From Hydractinia symbiolongicarpus (taxonomy: Eukaryota; Cnidaria; Hydrozoa; Anthoathecata; Hydractiniidae), in the NCBI RefSeq assembly GCF_029227915.1, contig NC_079886.1, positions 16,158,501 to 16,222,500 of the forward strand: a stretch of 64,000 bases of DNA, in the 5' to 3' direction. Below the pieces are notes generated by a model. The model was not told the origin of the DNA. It saw only the letters and a program-made list of their open reading frames with translations, and did not search any database. Shown piece after piece: positions 57,484 to 64,000 of this stretch (its first letter is position 1; each line of letters begins with the position of its first letter). A program made the translations under genes and the position numbers.

Positions 57484-58206
57484 GGCCAGAAGGGTTGGCC
57501 AACGAAATGAAAATTGGATTGAGGCTGTTGAAAAAGATCACTGGGCACTCAGGTATATCCTCAACAGGTTCAAGACGCAGGGCATGTGCAATAAGGCAGT
57601 TTGGGAGGACCTCTGGATGCTCGAATATGTGCCAGATCGGCCCAAGACGCAGGAAATGTGCAATAAGGCTGTTAAAAGGGAACCCGACATGTTTGATTAT
57701 GTACCAGATCAATTCAAGACCCAGGATATATGCAGGCTATTTAAAAGAATCCCGGGATCCTCAAAAATGTGCCGGATAGGTTCAAGACGCAGTGCATGTG
57801 TAACGAGACTGTTGAAAAGTATCCCCTTGCACTCGAGGATGTGACGGATGAATTCAAGACGCAGGACATGTGTAACAAAGTTGTTGGGGAGGAGCCCGAC
57901 ATGCTAATGTATGTGCCGGAACGGCTGAAGACGCGGGATATGTGCAGCAGGGCTGTCGAAAAGTATCCCTACGCGCTAGAGCATGTCCCGGATCAGTTGA
58001 AAACGCAAGACATAAGTGACAGGGTCGTTAAAAGGTTTAACTGGCTATTCCGATATATACCGGACTGGTTTGTCACCCGGGACATGTGCCCCAGAGTTTC
58101 CGAAAATGAGCCTGAATTACTCTCCGCCTACCAGCAAAGGAAAGCCGAAAAGGCTAGAATTAAGGGGGAGTTGGCTCCAATAACATTGGTACTTTTCAGA
58201 GGATGA
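57484..58206 (+). pseudogene. 24-residue tandem-repeat protein, array I
   Basis: Eight copies of a 24-residue (72-bp) unit of form VPDRxKTQxMCNKAVExxxxxLEY. KTQ-type signatures recur from 57571 every 72 bases (KTQGMC, KTQEMC, KTQDIC, KTQCMC, KTQDMC, KTRDMC, KTQDIS, VTRDMC). A +1 frameshift lies near 57765. After the array comes a basic tail (AYQQRKAEKARIKGEL) ending at 58206; a further shift near 58185 would extend into an acidic end. Each unit would form a helical hairpin, giving a solenoid. From memory, similar repeats occur in uncharacterised cnidarian and arthropod proteins. Start codon not established. Function unknown; protein binding is a guess. Confidence 0.7.
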
Positions 58207-58245
58207 AAAGGAAGATCTTTAAAGGTTGTCGGGATTGGCTTAGGC

Positions 58246-58284
58246 GGTTACTACTAATATATACTACTACTAATACTACTAATA
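58246..58284. repeat. (TAC/TAA)n microsatellite between repeat ORFs
   Basis: TACTACTAATATATACTACTACTAATACTACTAATAA immediately precedes the ATG of array II. Confidence 0.8.
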
Positions 58285-58287
58285 AAG

Positions 58288-58575
58288 ATGAGTTTCAGGA
58301 CACAAGACATGTGCAATAAGGCTGTTGAAAAGGAGCCATGGCTGCTGGAGTATGTACCGGACCGACTCAAGACGCGGGACATGTGTAATAAAGTTGTTGA
58401 AAAAGATCACTGGCTGCTAATGCTTGTACAGGATAGGTTCAAAACGCAGGAAATGTGTAATGGGGCCGTTGAAAAAAATCCACGCATGCTCAAATATATA
58501 TCAGATAGGATCAAGACACAGGACATGTGCAATAAGGCTGTTAAAAAGGATCCCGAGGTACTCGAATATGTGTAA
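58288..58575 (+). CDS. 24-residue tandem-repeat protein, array II
   Basis: 95 codons from ATG 58288 (MSFRTQDMCNKAVEKEP), comprising four units of the same 24-residue repeat (RTQDMC, KTRDMC, KTQEMC, KTQDMC) and an abrupt stop after LEYV. It is closely related to array I and probably a duplicate or broken remainder of one long gene. The frame is intact within the array. Short length suggests truncation. Confidence 0.65.
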   Translation: MSFRTQDMCNKAVEKEPWLLEYVPDRLKTRDMCNKVVEKDHWLLMLVQDRFKTQEMCNGAVEKNPRMLKYISDRIKTQDMCNKAVKKDPEVLEYV

Positions 58576-58617
58576 CATAATAAAATGTGGATCAAATGTC
58601 AATATAGCTTGAAAAGT

Positions 58618-58761
58618 ATGATTTTTATGACCTTCTTTACCGCTATCGGTCTATCCCTACCACTTGTATCCCTAGCATGTGTGCAAGAGGAGAAGGAGGA
58701 GTCTAATGAACGGAGAATTAAAGATTTGGAGGCTCGTCTGGACTTGCTAATAAACGAATGA
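58618..58761 (+). CDS. 47-aa protein with lipobox-like signal and helical tail
   Basis: MIFMTFFTAIGLSLPLVSLAC is a hydrophobic signal-like segment ending in LVSLAC, which mimics a lipobox. It is followed by a charged helix (EEKEESNERRIKDLEARLDL) and a stop TGA at 58759-58761. The following Cys-rich reading begins in the +1-shifted frame at the same place without its own ATG. The two may therefore be one protein split by a frame error or a slip. In a eukaryotic setting a signal peptide or TM anchor is more likely than lipidation. Confidence 0.45.
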   Translation: MIFMTFFTAIGLSLPLVSLACVQEEKEESNERRIKDLEARLDLLINE

Positions 58762-58963
58762 AGAATGCAATGACTGTGAAAGGGTACTCGATGCATATGA
58801 CAAATGTACCTGCGGACGTAAGTTTGTGGTAGGTGGTAAAATGCTATGCTGGTACTACTATCACGAATATATCACATATAACGGGGGCGGCTGTGCATGC
58901 ACCATGACATGTAATTCTCTGAAGTCGTTCGAATTATATAATAAACAAGATGCTGAAATTTGA
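58754..58963 (+). CDS. Cys-rich peptide without its own start codon
   Basis: Open reading from 58754: NEECNDCERVLDAYDKCTCG, then GGKMLCWYYYHEYITYNGGG and CACTMTCNSLKSFE, to TGA 58961-58963. Eight Cys as CxxC, CxC, C, CxCxxxC, suited to disulfides or metal binding. Tandem TAA stops lie just upstream, and there is no ATG before the first Cys pairs. It needs joining to the upstream signal-like protein or an unseen start. Its stop overlaps the next gene's ATG (58950) by 14 bases. Confidence 0.45.
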   Translation, partial: TNEECNDCERVLDAYDKCTCGRKFVVGGKMLCWYYYHEYITYNGGGCACTMTCNSLKSFELYNKQDAEI

Positions 58964-59204
58964 GAACGAATTTGTAAAATCTAATATATTCTATAATTTT
59001 GCTGCTACCTTTACAAACATCGAGGATATTAATATAGAATACCTTACGGTATCGGATCCCATGCCTGCCAATGGAGGTAAGGACAAACGATATGTGGTAG
59101 GGTACCATACACAGGACCTTGTGGTGGCCTTGAGGGTAAAGACGCCTAAAATCTGGTCCCCGAATGGGGTAACTAAATATAACACAATGCATCAGCGGCA
59201 ATGA
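58950..59204 (+). CDS. uncharacterised protein with YVVGYHTQD motif
   Basis: 84 aa from ATG 58950 (MLKFENEFVKSNIFYNFAAT). Beta-rich with LTVSDPMPANGGKDKRYVVG and YHTQDLVVALRVKTP, and NGVTKYN near the end. The stop TGA (59202-59204) overlaps the ATG of the next reading (59201) as ATGA. I believe related proteins recur in cnidarian genome annotations and are longer, so this and the next frame may be one gene with a frame break. No biochemical function known. Confidence 0.5.
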   Translation: MLKFENEFVKSNIFYNFAATFTNIEDINIEYLTVSDPMPANGGKDKRYVVGYHTQDLVVALRVKTPKIWSPNGVTKYNTMHQRQ

Positions 59205-59344
59205 GCCTCGATTTCCAGGAGTATCCAGACTGGATCACGAAATATCGTCAAGTATGGTCAAAAGTCGAAGAGTTGGTACTACCACCAAGTTCTATAGTAT
59301 GCCGGTACCCTATGATGAACCCTGCCAAGCCAGCATTATTCTAG
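59201..59344 (+). CDS. 47-aa continuation frame after ATGA overlap
   Basis: MSLDFQEYPDWITKYRQVWS then KVEELVLPPSSIVCRYPMMN, stop 59342-59344. Either an independent small protein translated through the ATGA junction, or the shifted C-terminus of the YVVGYH protein. It is followed by a hairpin before the convergent minus-strand gene. Confidence 0.4.
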   Translation: MSLDFQEYPDWITKYRQVWSKVEELVLPPSSIVCRYPMMNPAKPALF

Positions 59345-59433
59345 TCTTTTCTTCTGTATACGCATAAGGTTAAAATCACTACCCCCAGACACACATCATA
59401 GAATGTGGTTACTAAGCGAGGTCTAGAAAAACC

Positions 59434-59471
59434 ATATATTTTATAGGCTTCGTATGACCTATAAAATATAT
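59434..59471. terminator. perfect 14-bp hairpin between convergent genes
   Basis: ATATATTTTATAGG (59434-59447), loop CTTCGTATGA, CCTATAAAATATAT (59458-59471). It sits in the 205-base gap between the plus-strand genes ending 59344 and the minus-strand gene ending 59549, a position suited to bidirectional 3'-end formation. Terminator role is inferred from position. Confidence 0.55.
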
Positions 59472-59548
59472 ACAAAATTAAGGCCTACATTCGGGTGGGG
59501 ACTCTACATAGTGCTTGCATATTGCACAGATTGAAGCTTTTTTAAAAT

Positions 59549-60120
59549 TTAGTCTTTCCCCTCCTTCCTACCCTTGGCAACCAACTGGACACGTCCCTGT
59601 TCGTTGATAGCATTCACGATCCTATTAAACCTCATTTGTTCCTTGAGCAACATATACCTCTCCTTTTCACGGCTAATTAGGCTATACTCATGGTCACTGA
59701 TAATACCATTTCCCATTGCCTTGCTGATCAGATCAACGATGGAGTTTAATTTCGCCTCCGCAAGCAGCCTTATGCCCTCATGTTTTTTGGATTTAACACG
59801 TAGACGTTTTGAAGCTTTTCGGAGACCGGCCTGCCCTATTCCGGTGGCAAACGCGAGTCCCCCCATGGCAAAGGCCAGGGGAACCTCCAAACCCGAGGCC
59901 ATAGCTCCAATACCAAGCCACAACGTAATCACACTTACGCCAAGCAATCCATGGTCGCAGAAGTGTACCCCCATATTGTGTATTTTAAATTTTTTCGTCA
60001 ATCGCCAATTTCATACCTGAGATATTGTTCAATCTCCTCAATTTTATTCAGCCTAAAAACTTGTCCCTCATCCTGATCACAGTCTTGCGCGGGTGCACTC
60101 GGCAAACTCGGATATAACTT
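59549..60120 (-). pseudogene. membrane protein with hydrophobic core and helical tail, one frameshift
   Basis: The N-terminal part (about 60120-60003) reads LYPSLPSAPAQDCDQDEGQ then FRLNKIEEIEQYLRYEIGD. A frame change at about 60001 leads to the 150-codon frame (KKFKIHNMGVHFCDHG). Two hydrophobic segments follow (LLGVSVITLWLGIGAMASGL; VPLAFAMGGLAFATGIGQAG), then a basic turn (RLRVKSKKHEGIR) and helices (LLAEAKLNSIVDLISKAMGN; ISDHEYSLISREKERYMLLK). No in-frame ATG for the N-terminal part was found. I recall this protein type as recurrent and uncharacterised in cnidarian genomes. A membrane or holin-like role is only a guess from shape. Confidence 0.5.
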
Positions 60121-60165
60121 ACTTATATCACTTATTTATTCTATCAGCAAATGCATTGTGATGTC

Positions 60166-60182
60166 AAAAACGTGACGTTTTT
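60166..60182. promoter_or_regulatory. palindrome AAAAACGT-G-ACGTTTTT in divergent intergenic region
   Basis: 8-bp arms around one G, in the space between the divergent membrane-protein (-) and LYVSTEP (+) genes. Position suggests a shared operator or promoter element; no factor identified. Confidence 0.35.
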
Positions 60183-60243
60183 CTCATGATGATAGATGTC
60201 CGTTAGCATGATACAACCACTCTGCAAAGTACAAAAGTAACAG

Positions 60244-61419
60244 GGGGGATGGTCACTTGGTGTAAGCAATTTGGAGCATCAGGATCTGTACGTGAGTACA
60301 GAGCCCCATATTTCTGTGGTATTCTCAGAATTCACCAAGTACGCCATAAAGGTCCCAAAAACCTACCTTGATGACCCTGTTAATGTGAATTGGAAAGGGC
60401 AAGCGTTGGACTACTGGAATATTCAAGTGAACTTTGCCACACACTGTGCAACGACGGCCTTGGGCATCTGTAGCAAACACATGACGGTCTCGGTACCCCT
60501 CATCAACAGTATTTTCAAGTTTCACACGTACTATCATATGCGTCGTATTCTGGCATGGATGAAGGTCTCCATGCCATTTGACGATGGGTTCTCAAAGTAC
60601 AAAAACCCATACTCTACATCTGGATACGCACAGGTATGCCGCGAATACACCGCAGATCCCAATAGTCTGTACAAGTTTAAGGCCGTCATGTCGTCGTTGA
60701 CAAATGGTAGATGGTGGCCGCAGGTTGATGGGGATTGAGCAAAATGGATCATGCCAACAAGTCAGGGCTTAACATCTGAAGGGCTGACCAAGCTGAGTGA
60801 GAGTATTCGCGCCTGCGTGGTCTTATTGCTGGGGTCTCAGGCCGGTGCCAAAGCATCCCTGATTGGCTCCAATTCAGAAAATTATACAGCAAGACAAATT
60901 CTAGTACAAAAATTCGAGGCTATGATCCAAAGGCAAGAAAATGTAAGCCATGACATCACCGAATTTCAGAAGGTACTCCAGTATGCCAGGACCCCGGTGA
61001 ACTCTGCTGTAATGCACCACGTGTACATGCTGCCCAGTGACATGAATCTACGTATGGCGAGGATTGTGGGATATAACAACAACATCCTCATAACACCGGC
61101 CAGCGCCATTATTGGCATCAGGCTTGACCTGAATAACAAGCCTATTGTGCGGCATGCGTCTGCCACACCCCTCGAGCATACTATCAAAACATCCATACAT
61201 ACCCAAGCCATGCCGGGCCCCTATACCTCCTGTACATTCTCCCAATCATACTATGCCCCCGATCATACCATACAGGCCATACCATCTATACCTTCCGGCC
61301 CCACAACATCGTCTCCCATACCCGAACAAATCCACCCAAACCAACACGAGGATACCAAGACCACCATAATTATGGCAGGGGTAGGTCTCATTTTGGCCTA
61401 TATTTGGTTGAAAAAATAG
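60244..61419 (+). pseudogene. LYVSTEP protein, ~390 aa, split by one in-frame TGA
   Basis: First part 60244-60738: SLGVSNLEHQDLYVSTEPHI, then FTKYAIKVPKTYLDDPVNVN, NIQVNFATHCATTALGICSK, and a YYHMRRILAWM helix. It ends at TGA 60736-60738. Second part 60751-61419, in the same frame, starts MPTSQGLTSEGLTKLSESIR. It continues VVLLLGSQAGAKASLIGSNS, VMHHVYMLPSDMNLRMARIV, a Pro/Ser-rich linker and a C-terminal TM anchor (IIMAGVGLILAYIWLKK). The same frame and only four intervening codons indicate one ancestral gene, or readthrough. No ATG precedes the first part. Related unnamed proteins occur in cnidarians (memory). A tail-anchored virion or surface protein is an inference. Confidence 0.55.
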
Positions 61420-61462
61420 GGACTTATTTTACATATAGTACTACAAAACCGTATATAGATGT

Positions 61463-62676
61463 TTAATGTTTAACTGCATATGTAACGATGGTTGACGCTA
61501 CCCTCAGAAGGAAGGAGACCACTGTACCTATAATACCCGGCACTGCAACACCTGCTTTACCTGCTAGATATTTCAGAAAGTTCCCAATCTTTCAAGTTGC
61601 TTCTGCATGAACCCTTTTTCACCACCCTCTGCGGTTCCCCCTGCAGCACCTGCTGCCGCCAGCCCTCCTTCTGTAACGGCAAAGACAATGGTGGAAATTA
61701 GTAGACCTACAGCTTTTCAAGTAAAGGCATGTCATCCCCGACGATTTTCATCAACTCGGACTTAATATTCCGTAGATGCTTAAAAACCTCGGAGGAAATT
61801 AGACCATGCCTACCTAGTACAACATTTTCATCCTTCTTCAATTGATCAATATCTTCCTCCAGCCTGCCAATCTCCTGAGGTCTTTTCATCCCGGCCTTCT
61901 GCTTCTTGAACTCTTTTTTCAATTTACCCTTCTTCGTCTTGATGTCGCTTTCATATTTTATAATTTCACCCGTCACCTCCTTGATATTCTTCTGAGGGGT
62001 CTCAATTTTGATTTTTAATGATCTCATATCAACTGCGGGGGGGATCATTGTCAATGCCTGCAAATGAGGTATCCATATAGCCTTCAACGTCTTGGGCAAA
62101 ATTCTGAATACTATCAATCGTCTCCATCTCAATCACATCAGGCCTTATCAAAGTGGTCCTCTCATCATCCTTATCCCTATTCACAAGGACATTAACATCC
62201 TGGATGAGATTGTGGGCCTCTGTCCTACTACCTTTGTTGGAAGTTTGATACCCATCAAAGCCTATCGCTTTCATGCGTGTAGTACCTATCCTACTCTGGA
62301 GCTGTTTTATAGTTGGAAATTACCATCTTGCAACGTCAGTACTACTTCCGGTAGTAATTTCTTCCCTGTCACAACCTTCTTTATTCCAAGCTGACCATCT
62401 TCCCTCATTATAAACTTATCGTAATGTATCGCATTCGGCGTCATACTCAGCCCATCCCTAAGATTGGTGTATAGGCTATCAACCTTCGATTTAAATATTA
62501 CAGTCTCGTTCGACTCCATGCCCAACCCCAATCGCCTACGCGCACATACCCTGCTGCTGACCCGGCGTTAAAGTCCCTGATGTTCCGGAGGGTTGCGTTG
62601 ATTGTTCGGTATCCTCTTTGTCGCCCTTTTCATCTCTGCCTATATCCTCCTCGGGTGTAAATACTGGATTATCCAT
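61463..62676 (-). pseudogene. coiled-coil and C-terminal TM protein, ~400 aa, several frameshifts
   Basis: ATG at 62676-62674 (MDNPVFTPEEDIGRDEKGDK), polar N-terminus, frame change near 62545. Next come SNETVIFKSKVDSLYTNLRD (62531-62307) and EAHNLIQDVNVLVNRDKDDE (62274-62029). The coiled coil spans 62000-61750: NIKEVTGEIIKYESDIKTKK, then EIGRLEEDIDQLKKDENVVL. After another shift near 61707 comes a TM/Gly-rich end: VGLLISTIVFAVTEGGLAAA, then LAGKAGVAVPGIIGTVVSFL, with the stop at 61463-61465. A coiled-coil stalk plus hydrophobic C-terminus suggests a fibre, tail or membrane-active protein; inference only. It starts 33 bases from the divergent gene at 62709 and ends 44 bases from the convergent LYVSTEP gene. 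Confidence 0.55.
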
Positions 62677-62708
62677 TTATTTACCATATAATAAATAAGT
62701 ATGAACGC
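62677..62708. promoter_or_regulatory. short divergent promoter region
   Basis: AT-rich 32 bases (TTATTTACCATATAATAAATAAGTATGAACGC) between the ATG codons of two divergent genes; contains TATAATAAATA. A shared bidirectional promoter is inferred from geometry alone. Confidence 0.35.
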
Positions 62709-63369
62709 ATGCGGTATTCTGATGGACCCTTACGCAGAAAGCAAGCAGCTTCTTGGTATGAAAGGACGCCTGTAAAGAGTCCAGATTTCCCATACCCCAT
62801 CAACCATTGACCAGAAACACAAAATGATGTCATTATCCCGGGTAGCTTGAAGCTTCTATTTGATCTGACGCTGACCGGAACCAACATGACACGTACGATC
62901 GTATCGAATATAGGGAAAATCTGGTGAAAAATCTACTTATTACCCTAAATAACAAAGAGGTTCAAAATATATCGGATTACAATATCCTGGCATTGTATAG
63001 GCCTATGCTGGTGTTAACGAAACGTTTTATAACCCAAAACTCGAGAAGATTAGCATCACTGTCGAGGGGGAGCCAAACGAATTGTATAGCCATGCCATGC
63101 TCCCAAAAAACCATCTCGAGCAAATCGTCAATATCTTTGGCAGACGCTGGAACTCCAATGTAACCATCGAGCATTTTTTTAATGAACGGTATGCCCTGTT
63201 TGTGGATTTCTGTAGCTCACCTGATGACGTGCTACAAGGTAGTGGTAGACCACTAGAGCGAGTAAGTGATGGCATCACTCTACATATCACCAAAGAAGCC
63301 GATGGAACCGGTGATTTTAAATGCTACGTGTACCTGTTACATCCTGGATGGCAGGCTGGACCGTGTTGA
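62709..63369 (+). pseudogene. beta-rich capsid-like candidate with internal deletion
   Basis: ATG 62709 (MRYSDGPLRRKQAASWYERT), an in-frame TGA at about 62807, then VIIPGSLKLLFDLTLTGTNM and TRTIVSNIGK. A shift near 62915 leads to LLITLNNKEVQNISDYNILA and LYRPMLV. The sequence then jumps to FYNPKLEKISITVEGEPNEL near 63020, which suggests loss of a large middle part. The end is VTIEHFFNERYALFVDFCSS, GSGRPLERVSDGITLHITKE, and a beta strand before TGA 63369. Alternating-hydrophobic strands suggest jelly-roll folding, and a copy-rich family of such proteins exists in cnidarians (memory). Capsid identity is a hypothesis. AATAAA follows near 63380. Confidence 0.45.
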
Positions 63370-63765
63370 ATATTGAGTAAATAAAGGAACTATTACTGTG
63401 ATATCAGCCAAATCCGACAACTTCAACGCCTTATCTTTGATAACCTCGTAACAGAGTGCCCGATACTTATTCTCCTTAACTGAGACGATATGGAGCCCTA
63501 GGCGTTCAATATCATTCTCGAGATCATCATCGATCTCGCTTCTTGCAAATGTTGCCCATGCTTTTTCGCCTGATGCTATCCTGTGTAAAAGATCATCATC
63601 CGTGGGGTATTCAAAACCTTCATAGTATGCTCCGTCTCGATACCTAAAATTTTCTAGGCAGGTAGGGCAATAACTAGTTACTGATCCTGCCTTTATACAG
63701 CAATGCAGCACAGGTACCCGAATATCATAACCCCTTACTTGCTTTTTTTGTACATAGGCTTCCAT
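63337..63765 (-). CDS. 142-aa protein with paired-Cys motif
   Basis: Intact frame from ATG 63765 (MEAYVQKKQVRGYDIRVPVL). HCC at residues 21-24 and YCPTC at about 33-37 make a compact Cys cluster suited to zinc binding. An acidic region follows (FEYPTDDDLLHRIASGEKAW; EIDDDLENDIERLGLHIVSV). It overlaps the 3' end of the convergent plus-strand gene by 33 bases. Family not recognised. Unlike most neighbours its frame is unbroken. Confidence 0.6.
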   Translation of the reverse strand: MEAYVQKKQVRGYDIRVPVLHCCIKAGSVTSYCPTCLENFRYRDGAYYEGFEYPTDDDLLHRIASGEKAWATFARSEIDDDLENDIERLGLHIVSVKENKYRALCYEVIKDKALKLSDLADITVIVPLFTQYSTRSSLPSRM

Positions 63766-63937
63766 CTTTTTGATATTTCAGTATTTTTTATCTCGAAGCC
63801 AAACCGGTCAATGGGGTTGGGGTTGGGAAACCACCACTAAATGAGGATATTTTCGACTTATCGAGGGGGGCCATGGGAGATTCCCCACTTTTGATTACAA
63901 TTTTCACTACCCGCAAAAGTAGTGAAAAAGCGCCTGC

Positions 63938-64000
63938 TTATGACATATCGATGTCAAACATACCTTCGAATAGCTCGCGCGTATCATCATCGGGCAACGT
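63938..64000 (-). CDS. C-terminus of a further minus-strand gene (cut by window edge)
   Basis: The minus-strand reading LPDDDTRELFEGMFDIDMS ends at TAA 63938-63940. Acidic C-terminal tail; the rest lies beyond 64000. The 170 bases between it and the CxxC gene contain no other convincing frame. Confidence 0.5.
   Translation of the reverse strand, partial: TLPDDDTRELFEGMFDIDMS

Larger units (their letters stand above)
57464..64000. mobile_element. degraded virus-like gene cluster of unknown class (right end outside window)
   Basis: From about 57.48 kb GC content rises and at least eleven short genes lie on both strands with minimal spacing. Plus: 24-residue-repeat proteins, lipobox-like protein, Cys-rich peptide, YVVGYH protein, two-part LYVSTEP protein, capsid-like candidate. 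Minus: TM protein, coiled-coil/TM protein, CxxC protein, and a C-terminus at the edge. Neighbours are separated by 4-50 bases or overlap. Such packing is unlike the host genes nearby and resembles large DNA viruses and self-synthesising DNA transposons (Polinton/adintovirus type). No polymerase, integrase, ATPase or protease is in view, so class is open. Most genes contain a frameshift or stop, so this copy is decayed or polished badly. Confidence 0.65.

Noticed and set aside
57495-57779. 94-codon Arg/Cys-rich plus-strand frame and 77-codon minus-strand frame (57479-57712)
   Set aside because: They are off-frame shadows of the 24-residue-repeat array; their periodicity comes from the 72-bp DNA repeat.
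58872-59201. 109-codon minus-strand frame
   Set aside because: Antisense to the YVVGYH and Cys-rich frames, with no motif.
59574-60020. 148-codon plus-strand frame opposite the membrane protein
   Set aside because: Antisense artefact; hydrophobicity mirrors the real minus-strand TM region and no family resemblance was seen.
60966-61369. Minus-strand frames of 81 and 65 codons and a Pro-rich plus-strand frame (61145-61369)
   Set aside because: All are shadows of the LYVSTEP protein second half, whose frame runs uninterrupted there.
1-64000. CRISPR arrays
   Set aside because: No regularly spaced identical short repeats with unique spacers; the genome is eukaryotic.
57464-64000. Bacterial contamination as source of the GC-richer cluster
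   Set aside because: No ribosome binding sites in front of the frames, low-GC microsatellite within it, and proteins resembling cnidarian multicopy families; but contamination or misjoin cannot be excluded without read evidence.

Overview
The window looks like AT-rich nuclear DNA of a cnidarian, most likely a medusozoan/hydrozoan. The evidence is short AT-rich GT-AG introns in a metazoan MFSD12-type gene, Penelope-like retroelements with hammerhead-like tails, DIRS, Tigger and THAP transposon types common in cnidarian genomes, and a fragment of a cysteine-rich multi-pass protein type I associate with cnidarians. No prokaryotic operon, rRNA or intact tRNA was seen. All family assignments are from reading translations; no database was searched.

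Layout. 1-2050 is gene-free. 2.0-6.4 kb holds two decayed Penelope-like element (PLE) pieces in divergent orientation around a pogo/Tigger remnant. 7.1-9.25 kb (-) is a decayed cysteine-rich multi-TM gene split by a large GAA/TTC repeat. 9.25-12.9 kb (-) is a decayed DIRS-type tyrosine-recombinase retrotransposon, interrupted by a 749-bp TTAA-flanked MITE. 12.9-14.6 kb (-) is a Tigger/pogo transposon. 14.8-17.2 kb is a THAP (P-element-like) transposon whose 3' half is inverted. 19.0-21.9 kb is a PLE with classic inverted/direct terminal structure. 22.5-22.9 kb encodes a small basic secreted peptide. 27.4-30.6 kb is a broken non-LTR (CR1/L2-like) element. 35.38-38.03 kb is a TIR-flanked element carrying a broken OTU-like protease gene. 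38-45 kb appears empty.

Host genes. An MFSD12-like transporter (+, 45.0-48.8 kb) has a TATA box, a 5' UTR intron and at least ten coding exons, with two mutually exclusive C-termini predicted by phase. An intronless MFSD8-like transporter (-) lies at 53.8-55.1 kb. A tRNA-derived SINE sits at 50.6 kb.

The most unusual part is 57.5-64.0 kb. Base composition shifts to higher GC and genes become densely packed on both strands, with head-to-head and tail-to-tail neighbours separated by tens of bases or overlapping. The set is: 24-residue-repeat proteins, a tiny lipobox-like signal protein, a Cys-rich peptide, a protein with a YVVGYH motif, a hairpin between convergent genes, TM and coiled-coil membrane proteins, a beta-rich capsid-like candidate and a CxxC protein. 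Almost every gene has one or two frame breaks, so it reads as a degraded copy of a large virus-like or self-synthesising DNA element that continues past the right edge. None of the expected hallmark enzymes (polymerase, integrase, ATPase, protease) is inside the window, so its class is undetermined.
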